Source: LMUY01 sp965199165
Lineage (GTDB): Bacteria; Pseudomonadota; Alphaproteobacteria; Acetobacterales; Acetobacteraceae
DNA: 64,000 nucleotides
NCBI GenBank assembly: GCA_965199165.1
Contig: OZ240681.1
Coordinates: 1,674,001 to 1,738,000 of the forward strand
Reading direction: 5' to 3'
Part shown: positions 25,502 through 34,073 of the stretch, in pieces
How the letters are laid out: each line of letters starts with the position of its first letter
Position numbering within the stretch: position 1 is the stretch's first letter
The notes under the pieces: model-generated
Seen by the model: the letters and a program-made list of their open reading frames with translations, nothing else
Database searches by the model: none
What the model was told of the DNA's origin: nothing
Translations under genes and position numbers: made by a program

Positions 25502-26272
25502 TCAGCTGCGGGCCAGCTTGCCGCTGCGGCTCAGCCGCAGCATCGCCGCGTTGGCCGCTACGGCGAACACCACGATCACCAGCACCACCGCCGTGCTCAG
25601 CGCCACGTTGTGCTGCGCCATGCCGCTGACCAGGAGGAAGCCGAGGCCGCGCTGGGAGCTGAACATCTCGCCGATCAGCACGCCCAGCAGCGTCAGCGAG
25701 AAGCCCAGGCGCAGGCCGGCCACGATCTGCGGCAGGCAGGCCGGCACCAGGACCCAGCGCATCGTCTGCCCGGGGGAAAGCCGCAGCGCGCGGGCGGTGC
25801 GCGGCAGCGTTGGCGGCAACGTGCGGATCGCCGCGATGGTGAACAGCGTCACCGGGACCAGGCCGTGCATCACCCCGAACGCCACCTTGGCACTCATTCC
25901 GAGCCCGAACAGCAGCAGGACGACGGGGTATAGCGTGACCTTGGGGATCGTGTAGAAGCCGGCCAGCACCGGCTCCATCACGTCCCCGGCGAACCGCCCC
26001 AGCCCCAGCGCCAGGCCGAGCAGCAGCCCACATGCGGCCGACAGCGCGAAGGCCAGCAGGAAGGCAGTCAGCGTCGCCCAGACCTGGCCCCAAAACCCGG
26101 CCGTCACCATCAGCCGGCCGGCATAGGCGAAGGTGGTCAGCGGGCCAGTGATGGCCACACCGTCCGTCCAGGTACAAGCGGCCTGCCACGCCAGCAGCAG
26201 CGCGACCAGCAGCAGGAGCATGTCGGTGGCGCTGCCACGCCGCCCGACGCTGCGGGAGGTCGTCGCGCTCAC
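25502..26272 (-). CDS. ABC transporter permease (SsuC/TauC/NMT1 type), second
   Basis: A 256-residue membrane protein with six hydrophobic segments and the EAA-like cytoplasmic loop TLPRTARALRLSPGQTMRWVLVPACLPQI, typical of importers for nitrate/sulfonate/taurine/pyrimidine precursors. Translation starts at a GTG (26272) that overlaps the stop of the previous permease (GTGA). The frame is open far upstream, but that region is the other permease in another frame. It is the last gene of the operon and pairs with the permease before it to form a heterodimeric channel. Confidence 0.88.
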   Translation of the reverse strand: MSATTSRSVGRRGSATDMLLLLVALLLAWQAACTWTDGVAITGPLTTFAYAGRLMVTAGFWGQVWATLTAFLLAFALSAACGLLLGLALGLGRFAGDVMEPVLAGFYTIPKVTLYPVVLLLFGLGMSAKVAFGVMHGLVPVTLFTIAAIRTLPPTLPRTARALRLSPGQTMRWVLVPACLPQIVAGLRLGFSLTLLGVLIGEMFSSQRGLGFLLVSGMAQHNVALSTAVVLVIVVFAVAANAAMLRLSRSGKLARS

Positions 26273-27030
26273 GACCGCACCCGACGGCGGGCGAGCCGTC
26301 CCTCCCAGGTGTACAGCACGGCGTTGGCGAGCACGGCGACCAGCAGCACGAACAGCATAAGCCCATACATCGTGCGCGTGTCGAAGGCCTGGTATGCGTA
26401 GGAGATCGCATAGCCCAGGCCGCTGCCGGACAGGATGAACTCGCCCGCGATCACCCCGATCAGCGCGTAGCTCAGCGCCAGCTTGAAGCCGCCGAACAAG
26501 GCGGGCATGGCGGCCGGCAGCATGATGGAGAGCAAGGTGCGCACCGGCCCGAGCCGCTGCACGCGCGCCACCTTGCGCAGCACGGGGGTGATGCTGTCCA
26601 GGCCCGACAGCGTGCTGATCATCACCGCCGGCACGGCCGACATCACGCCCAGCACCACCAGCGGCGCCATGCTCAGCCCGAGCAGGGCGACCAGCAGCGG
26701 ATAGAACACGAAGGTCGGCACCGAGTAGTAGGAGGCGAGCAGGGGGTCGATGGCGCGGCGCAGCCGGGGTGCGGCATGCAGGCCCGCCCCCAGCAGGGTG
26801 CCGCCGGCGACGCTGCACAGCCACGCCAGCGCCACCGTGCTGAAGGTCTGCACCGTCGGCTCCGTGGCGGTGCCCGACCACAATGCGTCCACCATGGCCG
26901 CCACCATCGCGCTCGGCGGCAACACGGCCTGCGGATCGACCAGTCCGGCCCGGCACGCCGCTTCCAGCAGCAGGACACACCCGGCCAGCAGCGCCGTGCG
27001 CACCAGCAGGACGGTTCGGCCACGCGTCAC
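26269..27030 (-). CDS. ABC transporter permease (SsuC/TauC/NMT1 type), first
   Basis: A 253-residue homologue of the following permease, with the same layout: about six hydrophobic segments and a coupling loop VLRKVARVQRLGPVRTLLSIMLPAAMPAL. It starts at a GTG (27030) that overlaps the ATPase stop by 4 bp (GTGA). Two non-identical permeases suggest a heterodimer. It is part of the nine-gene operon running from 33610 to 25502. Confidence 0.88.
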   Translation of the reverse strand: MTRGRTVLLVRTALLAGCVLLLEAACRAGLVDPQAVLPPSAMVAAMVDALWSGTATEPTVQTFSTVALAWLCSVAGGTLLGAGLHAAPRLRRAIDPLLASYYSVPTFVFYPLLVALLGLSMAPLVVLGVMSAVPAVMISTLSGLDSITPVLRKVARVQRLGPVRTLLSIMLPAAMPALFGGFKLALSYALIGVIAGEFILSGSGLGYAISYAYQAFDTRTMYGLMLFVLLVAVLANAVLYTWEGRLARRRVRS

Positions 27031-27824
27031 GCCACGGCACCTCCATCCTGACCCATGGTGCGCAGCGATTCGGCCCGCAGCGAGGTCCAGAGCCGCGCGG
27101 TCAGCTCCCCGAAATGCGGGTCGGACACGACGCGGCTGTCGCGGTCCCGCGGCCATCCGGTCTCCACCAGGTCGATGAACGTGCCGGGCCGGGCGGACAT
27201 CACGCCCACCCGGTCGGACAGCATCGCCGCCTCGTCCAGCGCGTGCGTGATCAGCAGCACTGTGGCACCCGTCTGCCGCCAAAGCCGCAGCAGTTCGTCG
27301 CCCATCAGCAGCCGGGTCTGCTGGTCCAGCGCGCCGAACGGCTCGTCCAGCAGGATAAGCCGCGGCTGCTGGACCAAGGTGCGGGCGATGCAGACGCGCT
27401 GGCGCATGCCGCCCGACAGCTGCGCCGGGTAGTGCCCGGCGAACTGCGCCAGGCCCATGAACGCGACCGCCCCATCGACCCGGCGGGTGACCTCCGCCCG
27501 CGGCAGGCCGGAGCGGCGCAGGCCGAACGCGACGTTGTCGCGCACGGTCAGCCAGGCGAAGCTGGAGTCCTCCTGGAACACGACGCCCACGCCGTCCGGC
27601 ACGCCCCGGACCGGCTTGCCCTCGAAGGCGACGCTGCCTTCGGTGGGAGACCCGAGTCCGGACAGCACGTCCAACAGCGTGGACTTGCCGCAGCCCGAAG
27701 GACCGACGACCGAGAAGAACTCCCCTGCCGCCAGGTCGAGGTCGACCGGGCCAAGCGCGTGGATCGGCTGCTTGCCCCCGTATCGCCGGGTCACGCCCCG
27801 CAGCGTGGCGTGGGGCTCGGCCAT
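27027..27824 (-). CDS. ABC transporter ATP-binding protein (SsuB/TauB/NrtD type)
   Basis: A 265-residue ATPase with Walker A GPSGCGKST (about 41-49), Q-loop VFQEDSSFAWLTV, signature LSGGMRQR, Walker B LILLDEPFGALD and H-loop LLITHALDEA. The sequence type is that of nitrate/sulfonate/bicarbonate importers. It starts one base after the substrate-binding protein stop (TGA-C-ATG), so the two are translationally coupled. It energises uptake through the two permeases encoded next. Confidence 0.93.
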   Translation of the reverse strand: MAEPHATLRGVTRRYGGKQPIHALGPVDLDLAAGEFFSVVGPSGCGKSTLLDVLSGLGSPTEGSVAFEGKPVRGVPDGVGVVFQEDSSFAWLTVRDNVAFGLRRSGLPRAEVTRRVDGAVAFMGLAQFAGHYPAQLSGGMRQRVCIARTLVQQPRLILLDEPFGALDQQTRLLMGDELLRLWRQTGATVLLITHALDEAAMLSDRVGVMSARPGTFIDLVETGWPRDRDSRVVSDPHFGELTARLWTSLRAESLRTMGQDGGAVA

Positions 27825-27825
27825 G

Positions 27826-28818
27826 TCAGCGCGCGGCGCGCTGGTCCGGCGGCAGGAAGGCGGTGTCGACCATGGTGGACCAGTCCGGCGCATCCTTGAG
27901 CTGGCCGGTGATCTGCAATCCTTCCACCATGTGGTTCATGGCCTCGTAGTCGAAGCGGCCGTCGCTCCAGTAGTCGTTGGCGACGAGCTCCTTCATGTGC
28001 GTCCGATACAAGGCGGCGTCCGGGTTGCTGTACGCCTTGGCCAGGATGTCGGCCGCCTCGTCCGGATGCGCCCGGGTATACTCGAGCCCTTCCTTGCGGG
28101 CGGCGATGATGCCGCGGATCACGTCCGGATGGTCATGCGCGAACGCCACGGTGGTGACGCACACCGTTTGCATCATCCGGGGGGACATCACGTCCTTCAC
28201 CCAGAACACCGGCTGGATCGCGTCGGGGTTCTGCGAGAAGGTGAGCGTGTCGGTGAAGCCGGCGTCGACGGCACCGCTGGTGACCGCGGACAAGTTGGCG
28301 CCGAGGTCGCCGGCGGGAACCAGGCGGAGCTGCTGTGCCGACAGGCCGTTCGCCTTCAGCGCCATCAGGATGATCATGTTGGAGACCGAGTTGGGGGCGG
28401 TGTAGGCCACCCGCTTGCCGACCAGGTCCTTGATCCCGGTCAGCGCCGAGCCCTTCTTCACCGCCCATAGCTGGTCGGCCACGCTTTGCGTGCCGGCCGA
28501 GACGATGACCAGCTTCTGCCCGGCATTGATCGCCTGCACCGCCGCCGCGAGCGACACCTCGCCGAACGGGATGTCGCCGGCGACCGTGTTGCGCACCGCC
28601 GTGCCGCCGCCCGGGGCGGTCAGGATACCGGTGACGTCGACGCCGTGCTGCTTGAAGAAACCCTTCTCCATCGCCACGGCATAGGGCACGCCGTAGAACT
28701 GGCCGCCCCAGTGGGTGACGGTGATGGTGTCCGCCCAGGCGGAGACGCTGCACGCGAGAGCCAGGGCCGCGAAAGCGACGCCTGCGATGACACGGCGGCC
28801 TAATGCGTGGTGCGACAT
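27826..28818 (-). CDS. ABC transporter periplasmic substrate-binding protein (NMT1/ThiY-like)
   Basis: A 330-residue protein with a signal peptide (basic RR, hydrophobic core, cleavage likely after SAWA) and a type II binding-protein fold of the SsuA/TauA/NMT1 kind: opening TITVTHWGGQFYGVPYAVAMEKGFFKQHG, then APGGGTAVRNTVAGDIPFGEVS. Such proteins bind small organic acids, sulfonates or pyrimidines. The ligand here is unknown. The ATG at 28818 has AAAGAGAG just upstream. An 82-bp gap separates it from the lyase gene before it, the largest inside the operon, and could hold a secondary promoter. Confidence 0.88.
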   Translation of the reverse strand: MSHHALGRRVIAGVAFAALALACSVSAWADTITVTHWGGQFYGVPYAVAMEKGFFKQHGVDVTGILTAPGGGTAVRNTVAGDIPFGEVSLAAAVQAINAGQKLVIVSAGTQSVADQLWAVKKGSALTGIKDLVGKRVAYTAPNSVSNMIILMALKANGLSAQQLRLVPAGDLGANLSAVTSGAVDAGFTDTLTFSQNPDAIQPVFWVKDVMSPRMMQTVCVTTVAFAHDHPDVIRGIIAARKEGLEYTRAHPDEAADILAKAYSNPDAALYRTHMKELVANDYWSDGRFDYEAMNHMVEGLQITGQLKDAPDWSTMVDTAFLPPDQRAAR

Positions 28819-28900
28819 CTCTCTTTCCCCCTGGGCTGTGCCGGCCTTTATCGGCCGCATCAGGCAGGACGCTAGCACGGTCGGCGAAACGCTGAAACCG

Positions 28901-29800
28901 CTATGCGCGCGCATCCGTGCTCCCGTGCCGGCGCTCGAAGGCGTGGACCGCCGGGAACCCCATCAGCGTGTTCATCTCGGCGAACGGCAGCAAGGGCGCG
29001 CCGCCGCCGGTGCCGATCCCGGCTTTCTTCAAGTGGGCGTAGACCGTCTGCAAGGCCGCCGCAGCGGCCAGGAAGCCGCTGGCCGGGAACAGGGCGACCG
29101 AGAAGCCGAGTCCGGCCAACTCCGTGGTGTCGAGGTAAGGCGTGCGCCCCCCCTCCACCATGTTGGCGAGCAGCCATGCGCCCTTGAACGTCTCGGCCAC
29201 CCGGCGCAGCTCCTCCAGGGTCTCAGGGCTTTCCACGAACAGGATGTCGGCGCCGGCCTCCAGGAACGCCTCGCCCCGGCGGAGCGCCTCGTCCAGGCCG
29301 TGGGCGTAGCGTGCATCGGTGCGTGCGACGATGAGGAAATCCTTGTCGGGCCGCGCCTCGACCGCCACGCGGATCTTCTGCACCGCGTCCGCCATCGGGA
29401 TGACCCGGCGATACTCGGTGTGGCCGCACTTCTTGGGAAACTCCTGATCCTCAAGCTGGATGGCGGCGGCGCCGGCGGCGGCGTAGCCACGCACGGTGCG
29501 GTCCACGTTCAGCAACCCGCCATATCCCGTGTCGCCATCCGCCAGGAACGGGACGGACACGGCACCCGCGATGCAGCGCACCCGGTCGAGCATCTCGCTG
29601 TAGCTCGCCGTCCCCGCATCGGCCGCCCCCAGGGCGGAGGCGACGCTGCCATAGCCGGTCATGTACAGGGCGTCGAAGCCGAGGCTGTCGGCCACCCGCG
29701 CGGAAATCCCGTCGAACACGCCGGGCAGCGCCAGGCAGCGCCCGGGGGACAGCAACGCGCGCAAGGTCTTTCTCCCATCCAACGGCGTGGTCTCCGTCAC
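28901..29800 (-). CDS. Isocitrate lyase/PEP mutase family enzyme, copy 1
   Basis: A 299-residue TIM-barrel enzyme of the ICL/PEPM superfamily. It contains the Mg-binding ADGDTGYGG, the EDQEFPKKCGH loop with the catalytic-type Cys (KKCGH) and IVARTDARYAHGLDEAL. These features indicate C-C bond cleavage of a substituted succinate or malate, as in methylisocitrate, dimethylmalate or oxaloacetate lyases, rather than phosphonate chemistry. Start is a GTG at 29800 overlapping the preceding stop (GTGA). It is a diverged tandem relative of the next gene upstream. Confidence 0.88.
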   Translation of the reverse strand: MTETTPLDGRKTLRALLSPGRCLALPGVFDGISARVADSLGFDALYMTGYGSVASALGAADAGTASYSEMLDRVRCIAGAVSVPFLADGDTGYGGLLNVDRTVRGYAAAGAAAIQLEDQEFPKKCGHTEYRRVIPMADAVQKIRVAVEARPDKDFLIVARTDARYAHGLDEALRRGEAFLEAGADILFVESPETLEELRRVAETFKGAWLLANMVEGGRTPYLDTTELAGLGFSVALFPASGFLAAAAALQTVYAHLKKAGIGTGGGAPLLPFAEMNTLMGFPAVHAFERRHGSTDARA

Positions 29801-30681
29801 TCTGCCGCCGCCTTCACGTCGGCATCATCACGGAAGCGGGTGCGCAGGGCGTTCCACTCATCGGCGCCGAAGCGGCGGAACCGGTCGCCCACCTTCATCT
29901 GGCCGGCGCTGGAGGGCAGGCGGTCGGTCTCGCGCACGCCCGCCAGCACCGCGTCGCAGGCGTTCATGACGGTGCTGAGCAGCAGGCTCGGCATGATCGC
30001 GACGCGGTACCCCATGTCCTGCGCGTCCGCGAGCGTGATGTCCGGCGTCTTGCCGGCGACCACGATGTTCAGCAGGCAAGGGCCGTGCACCAGCCGGGGC
30101 ACCGCCGCCACCTCCTCCAGCGTCGCAGGGGCCTCCACGAACGCGACGTCGGCACCCGCACGGAGCGCCGCGTTGGCACGTGCCACCGCCTCATCCAGGC
30201 CGGCGACCGAACGTGCGTCGGTACGGGCGATCACGACGAAGTCCGCATCCCTGCGGGCGGCGACGGCAGCGCGGACCTTGGCCACGAACTCCTCCCGCGG
30301 CACCACCTCCTTGCCGTCCAGATGGCCGCAGCGCTTCGGCATCACCTGGTCCTCGATGTGCAGGCCGGCCACGCCGCTGCGCTCGTACTCCGTCACGGTG
30401 CGGGTCACGTTCAGCTCGTTGCCGTAGCCGGTGTCCGCGTCGGCGATCAGCGGCACGGCGGCGGCGCGGGCGATCACCGCGGCGTTGGCCGCCATCTCCG
30501 TCAGCGTCAGCAAGCCGAGGTCGGGGTAGCCGCGCGCCATGGAGGTGCCCGCCCCCGTCATGTACAGGCAGTCGAACCCGGCCTGCTCCGCCAGGCGGGC
30601 GGTGATCCCGTCATAGACGCCCGGCGCCCGGACCATGCGGCCGGAGGCGAGCAGCTCGCGCAACGAGCGGGTGGTCGTCAT
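29797..30681 (-). CDS. Isocitrate lyase/PEP mutase family enzyme, copy 2
   Basis: A 294-residue paralogue of the following gene, with DADTGYGNELN, EDQVMPKRCGHLDG and VIARTDARSVAGLDEAV in the same positions. The catalytic loop Cys is kept (KRCGH). C-terminal residues KVGDRFRRFGADEWNAL resemble those of 2,3-dimethylmalate lyase and methylisocitrate-lyase-like enzymes. The ATG at 30681 overlaps the Rieske stop by 4 bp. Retention of full motif sets in both copies suggests either two related substrates or a heteromer. Which substrate each cleaves is unknown. Confidence 0.88.
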   Translation of the reverse strand: MTTTRSLRELLASGRMVRAPGVYDGITARLAEQAGFDCLYMTGAGTSMARGYPDLGLLTLTEMAANAAVIARAAAVPLIADADTGYGNELNVTRTVTEYERSGVAGLHIEDQVMPKRCGHLDGKEVVPREEFVAKVRAAVAARRDADFVVIARTDARSVAGLDEAVARANAALRAGADVAFVEAPATLEEVAAVPRLVHGPCLLNIVVAGKTPDITLADAQDMGYRVAIMPSLLLSTVMNACDAVLAGVRETDRLPSSAGQMKVGDRFRRFGADEWNALRTRFRDDADVKAAAE

Positions 30682-31088
30682 GGCACCGTCTCCCCCTGTT
30701 CGGCGGGCGCGTCGGCCCGCACTGTCACGTAGACTTGGCCGTCGCGCTCCGCGACCGGGTAGAAGCGCAGCCGGGTCGGAACCGGGCGGAACATCTCCAT
30801 CCCCGTGTCGAGGTCGTATTCCCACCCGTGCCACGGGCAGGCCAGCACCTCGCCCTCCCGGTCGTACACCAGGGCGCCGGGCGCGCTCGGCATCCAGGTG
30901 CCGCCCACGATGCCGCGGCAGATCGGCGCACCCTTGTGCGGGCAGTGGTTCCGCACTGCGCGCAACTGCCCGTCCCGCAGCCGCACCACGCCGATATCCT
31001 GCCCGGGGATGTCCAGCATGACGAAGCGGCCGACGGCGAAGCGTTCCGGCGGCCCGACCCCGACCTCCGTCTTCGGCCGCGACGCCAT
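30678..31088 (-). CDS. Small Rieske [2Fe-2S] protein
   Basis: A 136-residue single-domain protein with both Rieske half-motifs: NHCPHKGAP (Cys49, His51) and ACPWHGWEYDL (Cys84, His87). The spacing and the Gly/Trp pattern are those of the ring-hydroxylating oxygenase ferredoxins or of the N-terminal domain of an oxygenase alpha subunit. No catalytic oxygenase domain follows, so it should act as an electron carrier or be a stand-alone regulatory Rieske protein. It overlaps both neighbours by a few bases and is thus firmly in the operon. Confidence 0.9.
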   Translation of the reverse strand: MASRPKTEVGVGPPERFAVGRFVMLDIPGQDIGVVRLRDGQLRAVRNHCPHKGAPICRGIVGGTWMPSAPGALVYDREGEVLACPWHGWEYDLDTGMEMFRPVPTRLRFYPVAERDGQVYVTVRADAPAEQGETVP

Positions 31089-32209
31089 CAACCGGGCAGC
31101 CGCAGCACGTCGCGGGCGTTGCTGCGGAAGATCCGGTCGCGGTCCTCCGTCGCCAGCGAACGGAGCGACTGCATCGGCATGTCGTTGTCCCAATGCGGGT
31201 AGTCCGTGCTGAAGCACAGGTTCTGCACGCCCACCATCTTCACGAGGCGCTCCAGGTCCCGCGGGTCCCGCGGCTCCTCGATCGGCTGGGTGGTGAACCA
31301 CACATGCTCGTTCACGTAGTCGATCGGCGATTTCTTCACCCAAGGCACCTCGTGCCGCAGGCCGCGCCACAGCCGGTCCATGCGCAGCATCACCGGGATC
31401 GGCCAGACGAAGCCGTACTCCACGAACAGGATGCGCAGCTTGGGGAAGCGCTCGAACAGTCCGTTCATGATCATGCTGTTCAGGTTGGCCTCCGCCCCCT
31501 GGCCCAGCGTGACGTAGCGCTCGATATACGTGTCGGGCATGCCGCCGGCCGGCATCGGCGCGCCGTTGTAGACGCCTTCGGATCCGGTGACGTGCAGCAG
31601 GATCGGCAGGTCCATGTCGCACGCCGCCTCGAACACCGGCCACCAGTAGCGGTTGCCGAACAGGGTCGCGATCGGCGGCACGGCCACCGCACAGACCTGG
31701 GCGTGCCCGCCGACGCGGCGGATCTCGACGGCCGCGGCCAGCGGGTCCTGCGCGGACACCACCGGCGCGTAGTGCAGGCGCGGATCCAGCGGCAGCCATG
31801 TGTCGAGGTAGTAGTCGTTGGCCGCCTGCGCGATCACGATGCTCTCGTCAGCCGAGGCGTGGACCGAACAGAACGAGCCGGTCTGCAGGCTGTTCAGCAC
31901 GGCGACGGCGATGTCGTTCGCGTCCAGATGGTCCTTGATCAGGAAATGCGGGTCGCTCCCACCGGGCGCGCCGCTTTCCGGCTTGGAATCGTCCCGCACC
32001 ACCGTCCCGTTTGGATGGGCGTAGCGCAGGGTGAGGCCGCCGCCGGCCTGGTGCGCCCGCTTTCGGACAAAACGCTGCTTCCAGGCGTCGTCCATGTATG
32101 GATACAGGCTGCGGATGCCATCGGCCAGCAGCGGGTGCACGTCGCAGTCCACGATGCCGTGGCGGTGCGTCTGCGAGACCTCCGACAGCGTCTGGGAAAT
32201 GTCGTCCAT
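31088..32209 (-). CDS. Amidohydrolase family protein (ACMSD-like)
   Basis: A 373-residue TIM-barrel metal hydrolase/decarboxylase of the amidohydrolase-2 family. The N-terminal metal motif is VDCDVHPLL (D-x-D-x-H). Later ligands are in LLHVTGSEG (His), and the catalytic Asp is in CFSTDYPHWDND. This subfamily includes ACMS, gamma-resorcylate and related decarboxylases and lactone hydrolases. The nearby lyases and Rieske protein suggest degradation of an aromatic or branched acid. The stop overlaps the Rieske start; the MFS gene ends 12 bp upstream of its ATG. Confidence 0.9.
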   Translation of the reverse strand: MDDISQTLSEVSQTHRHGIVDCDVHPLLADGIRSLYPYMDDAWKQRFVRKRAHQAGGGLTLRYAHPNGTVVRDDSKPESGAPGGSDPHFLIKDHLDANDIAVAVLNSLQTGSFCSVHASADESIVIAQAANDYYLDTWLPLDPRLHYAPVVSAQDPLAAAVEIRRVGGHAQVCAVAVPPIATLFGNRYWWPVFEAACDMDLPILLHVTGSEGVYNGAPMPAGGMPDTYIERYVTLGQGAEANLNSMIMNGLFERFPKLRILFVEYGFVWPIPVMLRMDRLWRGLRHEVPWVKKSPIDYVNEHVWFTTQPIEEPRDPRDLERLVKMVGVQNLCFSTDYPHWDNDMPMQSLRSLATEDRDRIFRSNARDVLRLPG

Positions 32210-32221
32210 GGTGCCTCCGGA

Positions 32222-33610
32222 TCAGTCGTTGAGCAGCAGGGCGTTGCCCGGCGCCTTGGCCACGGTCTCGACCGCGATCGCCTCTAGCGAGCGGTTGCTG
32301 GTTTCCCGTCCCAGGAGCATCACCGCCGCCGCCATCAGCACCATGCTGCCGCACAGGAACCCCGCGACACCGCCGATCCCGAAAGCGGCGAAGATCGACA
32401 CGATGATGAAGCCGATCTGGCTGGAGAACAGGCGGCTGATCCCCAGCACGACGGAGGCGCCTCGCAGCCGCAGCCGGGTCGGGAACAGCTCGGGGATGTA
32501 GAGGGCGAAGCCGACCGCGACGATGCCGTAGGCGCAGAGCGTCACCCCGAAGCCGACCGCGACCAGCTCGGCCCCGTCTCCCACCATGGGGTAGACCAGG
32601 CCAAGCACCGCCGCGCACAGCGCGAGCGCCGCCAGACTGCGGACGCGCCCGAACCGGTCGGCCACGCCCGCGCCGAGCAGCGCCCCGAGCGGGGCGCCGA
32701 CGCCCATGATCCCGGAGAACCAGAGGGAGGAGCCGATCGACAGCCCCTGCGTGACCAGGAAGGTCGGGATCCAGGAGAGGAAGCCGTACAGGCTGACGCC
32801 GCTGACGCATGCGATGATGATGCCGAGCACGGTGTTGCGGAGCAGCCCGGCACCCACGAGCTCGCCGTAGCGCCCGGCTGCCGGCGCCTCCTCCACCGCA
32901 TCCCGTATTGGCGGCAGCGGTCCCGACCGGGCCGCCTCGGCCTCGATCGCCGCCAGCACCGCCTCCGCCTCGGCCGTGCGGCCGCGGGATTCCAGCCAGC
33001 GCGGGGATTCGGGCATGTTCTTGCGCATCACCCACACGGCGAGTGCGGCGGCGCCCACAATGGCGAACAGCCACCGCCAGCCGATCTCCGGGATCAGCCA
33101 GGCGCCGCACAGGCCGGTCACGGGCACGGCTAGGTTCGTCACCATGGACAGCAGTGCCACGTAGCGCCCGCGCTTCGCCCGCGGCATGAACTCCGCCAGG
33201 CTGGAGTAGCCGACCACGATCTCGGCACCCATGCCGATACCCATGACGAACCGGATGGCGATCAGCACCGTCATGTCCGGGGCGAACGCCGCTGCGATGG
33301 AGGCCAGGCCGAACACCAGAAGGTTCACCTGGTAGGAGACGCGGCGGCCGTAGCGGTCCCCAAGCCATCCGGCGGCGAAGGTGCCGCACAGCATGCCCAG
33401 GAAGGTCGCGGACATGAACCGCGCGTTGGCCGCGAGGTCGGACCAGCCGGACTTGACCAGCGACCCGAGCACGCCCCCCGCCAGGTAGATGTCACAGGCA
33501 TCCAGGAACATGCCCAGCCCGACGAGCCAGAGCACCCGCCGATGGAAGCTGCCGACCGGCAGCCGGTCTAGCCGCGCACCGGCGTTCGTCCCCAAGGTGC
33601 CAAGTTGCAA
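32222..33610 (-). CDS. MFS transporter (sugar/aromatic-acid symporter-like)
   Basis: A 462-residue protein with 12 predicted membrane segments. The loop 2-3 motif GWLGDRYGRR and the equivalent loop 8-9 motif GVADRFGRVRS identify the major facilitator superfamily. The ESPRWLESRGR stretch after helix 6 and PELFPTRLRLRGAS in the second half are characteristic of the sugar porter and aromatic acid:H+ symporter groups. It is the first gene of the nine-gene operon, implying a transporter linked to the catabolic genes behind it. The substrate is unknown. Confidence 0.9.
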   Translation of the reverse strand: MQLGTLGTNAGARLDRLPVGSFHRRVLWLVGLGMFLDACDIYLAGGVLGSLVKSGWSDLAANARFMSATFLGMLCGTFAAGWLGDRYGRRVSYQVNLLVFGLASIAAAFAPDMTVLIAIRFVMGIGMGAEIVVGYSSLAEFMPRAKRGRYVALLSMVTNLAVPVTGLCGAWLIPEIGWRWLFAIVGAAALAVWVMRKNMPESPRWLESRGRTAEAEAVLAAIEAEAARSGPLPPIRDAVEEAPAAGRYGELVGAGLLRNTVLGIIIACVSGVSLYGFLSWIPTFLVTQGLSIGSSLWFSGIMGVGAPLGALLGAGVADRFGRVRSLAALALCAAVLGLVYPMVGDGAELVAVGFGVTLCAYGIVAVGFALYIPELFPTRLRLRGASVVLGISRLFSSQIGFIIVSIFAAFGIGGVAGFLCGSMVLMAAAVMLLGRETSNRSLEAIAVETVAKAPGNALLLND

Positions 33611-33744
33611 TGGACCTCTCCCGCGTGCTCGTCCCGGTCAATGCCGGGCGCCTTGCCTATCACACTGAGCCCCGCCCATGCGAAACGCAACGCGCCTGTG
33701 TGTGTGAAGGTTATGGCTCCCGCGACCATGTCGGGTTGGTCGTC

Positions 33745-33819
<75 letters not shown>

Positions 33820-33869
33820 GCAGGACGCGTGTGTCCTAACCTTCCTGCCGTCTGCACGCAACCCGCAGG

Positions 33870-34040
33870 CTAGTCCTTGGCCGGTGCAGTTTCCCCATGG
33901 TGCCGGTCGCTGGTCGGGTAGCCCTTGGGCTCCTCCTCCAACGCCTCGGGAGGGATGCCGTGTTCGACTTGACCCACCTTGCCGACATCCTTGTCGGTCA
34001 CGCCGGCGTCGGGCTCAGCCTTGGATGGTTCTTGCTGCAT
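33870..34040 (-). CDS. Small hydrophilic protein, 56 aa
   Basis: A short frame from ATG 34040 to TAG 33870 that follows the DegT aminotransferase by 33 bp on the same strand. The product (MQQEPSKAEPDAGVTDKDVG..., ending HHGETAPAKD) is charged, Pro/Glu/Asp/Lys-rich and probably disordered, with no signal or membrane segment. Third codon positions are strongly GC-biased like those of real genes nearby. The ribosome-binding site is poor (CGCCTCC before the ATG). It was not recognised; it may be a lineage-specific small protein. Confidence 0.5.
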   Translation of the reverse strand: MQQEPSKAEPDAGVTDKDVGKVGQVEHGIPPEALEEEPKGYPTSDRHHGETAPAKD

Positions 34041-34073
34041 GGAGGCGAAACGCCCTGACGCTCGCGCGGTTGC

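Noticed and set aside
25502..27046. A single 514-residue protein in this frame
   Set aside because: The upstream half is the other permease read out of frame; a GTGA overlap marks the true start at 26272.
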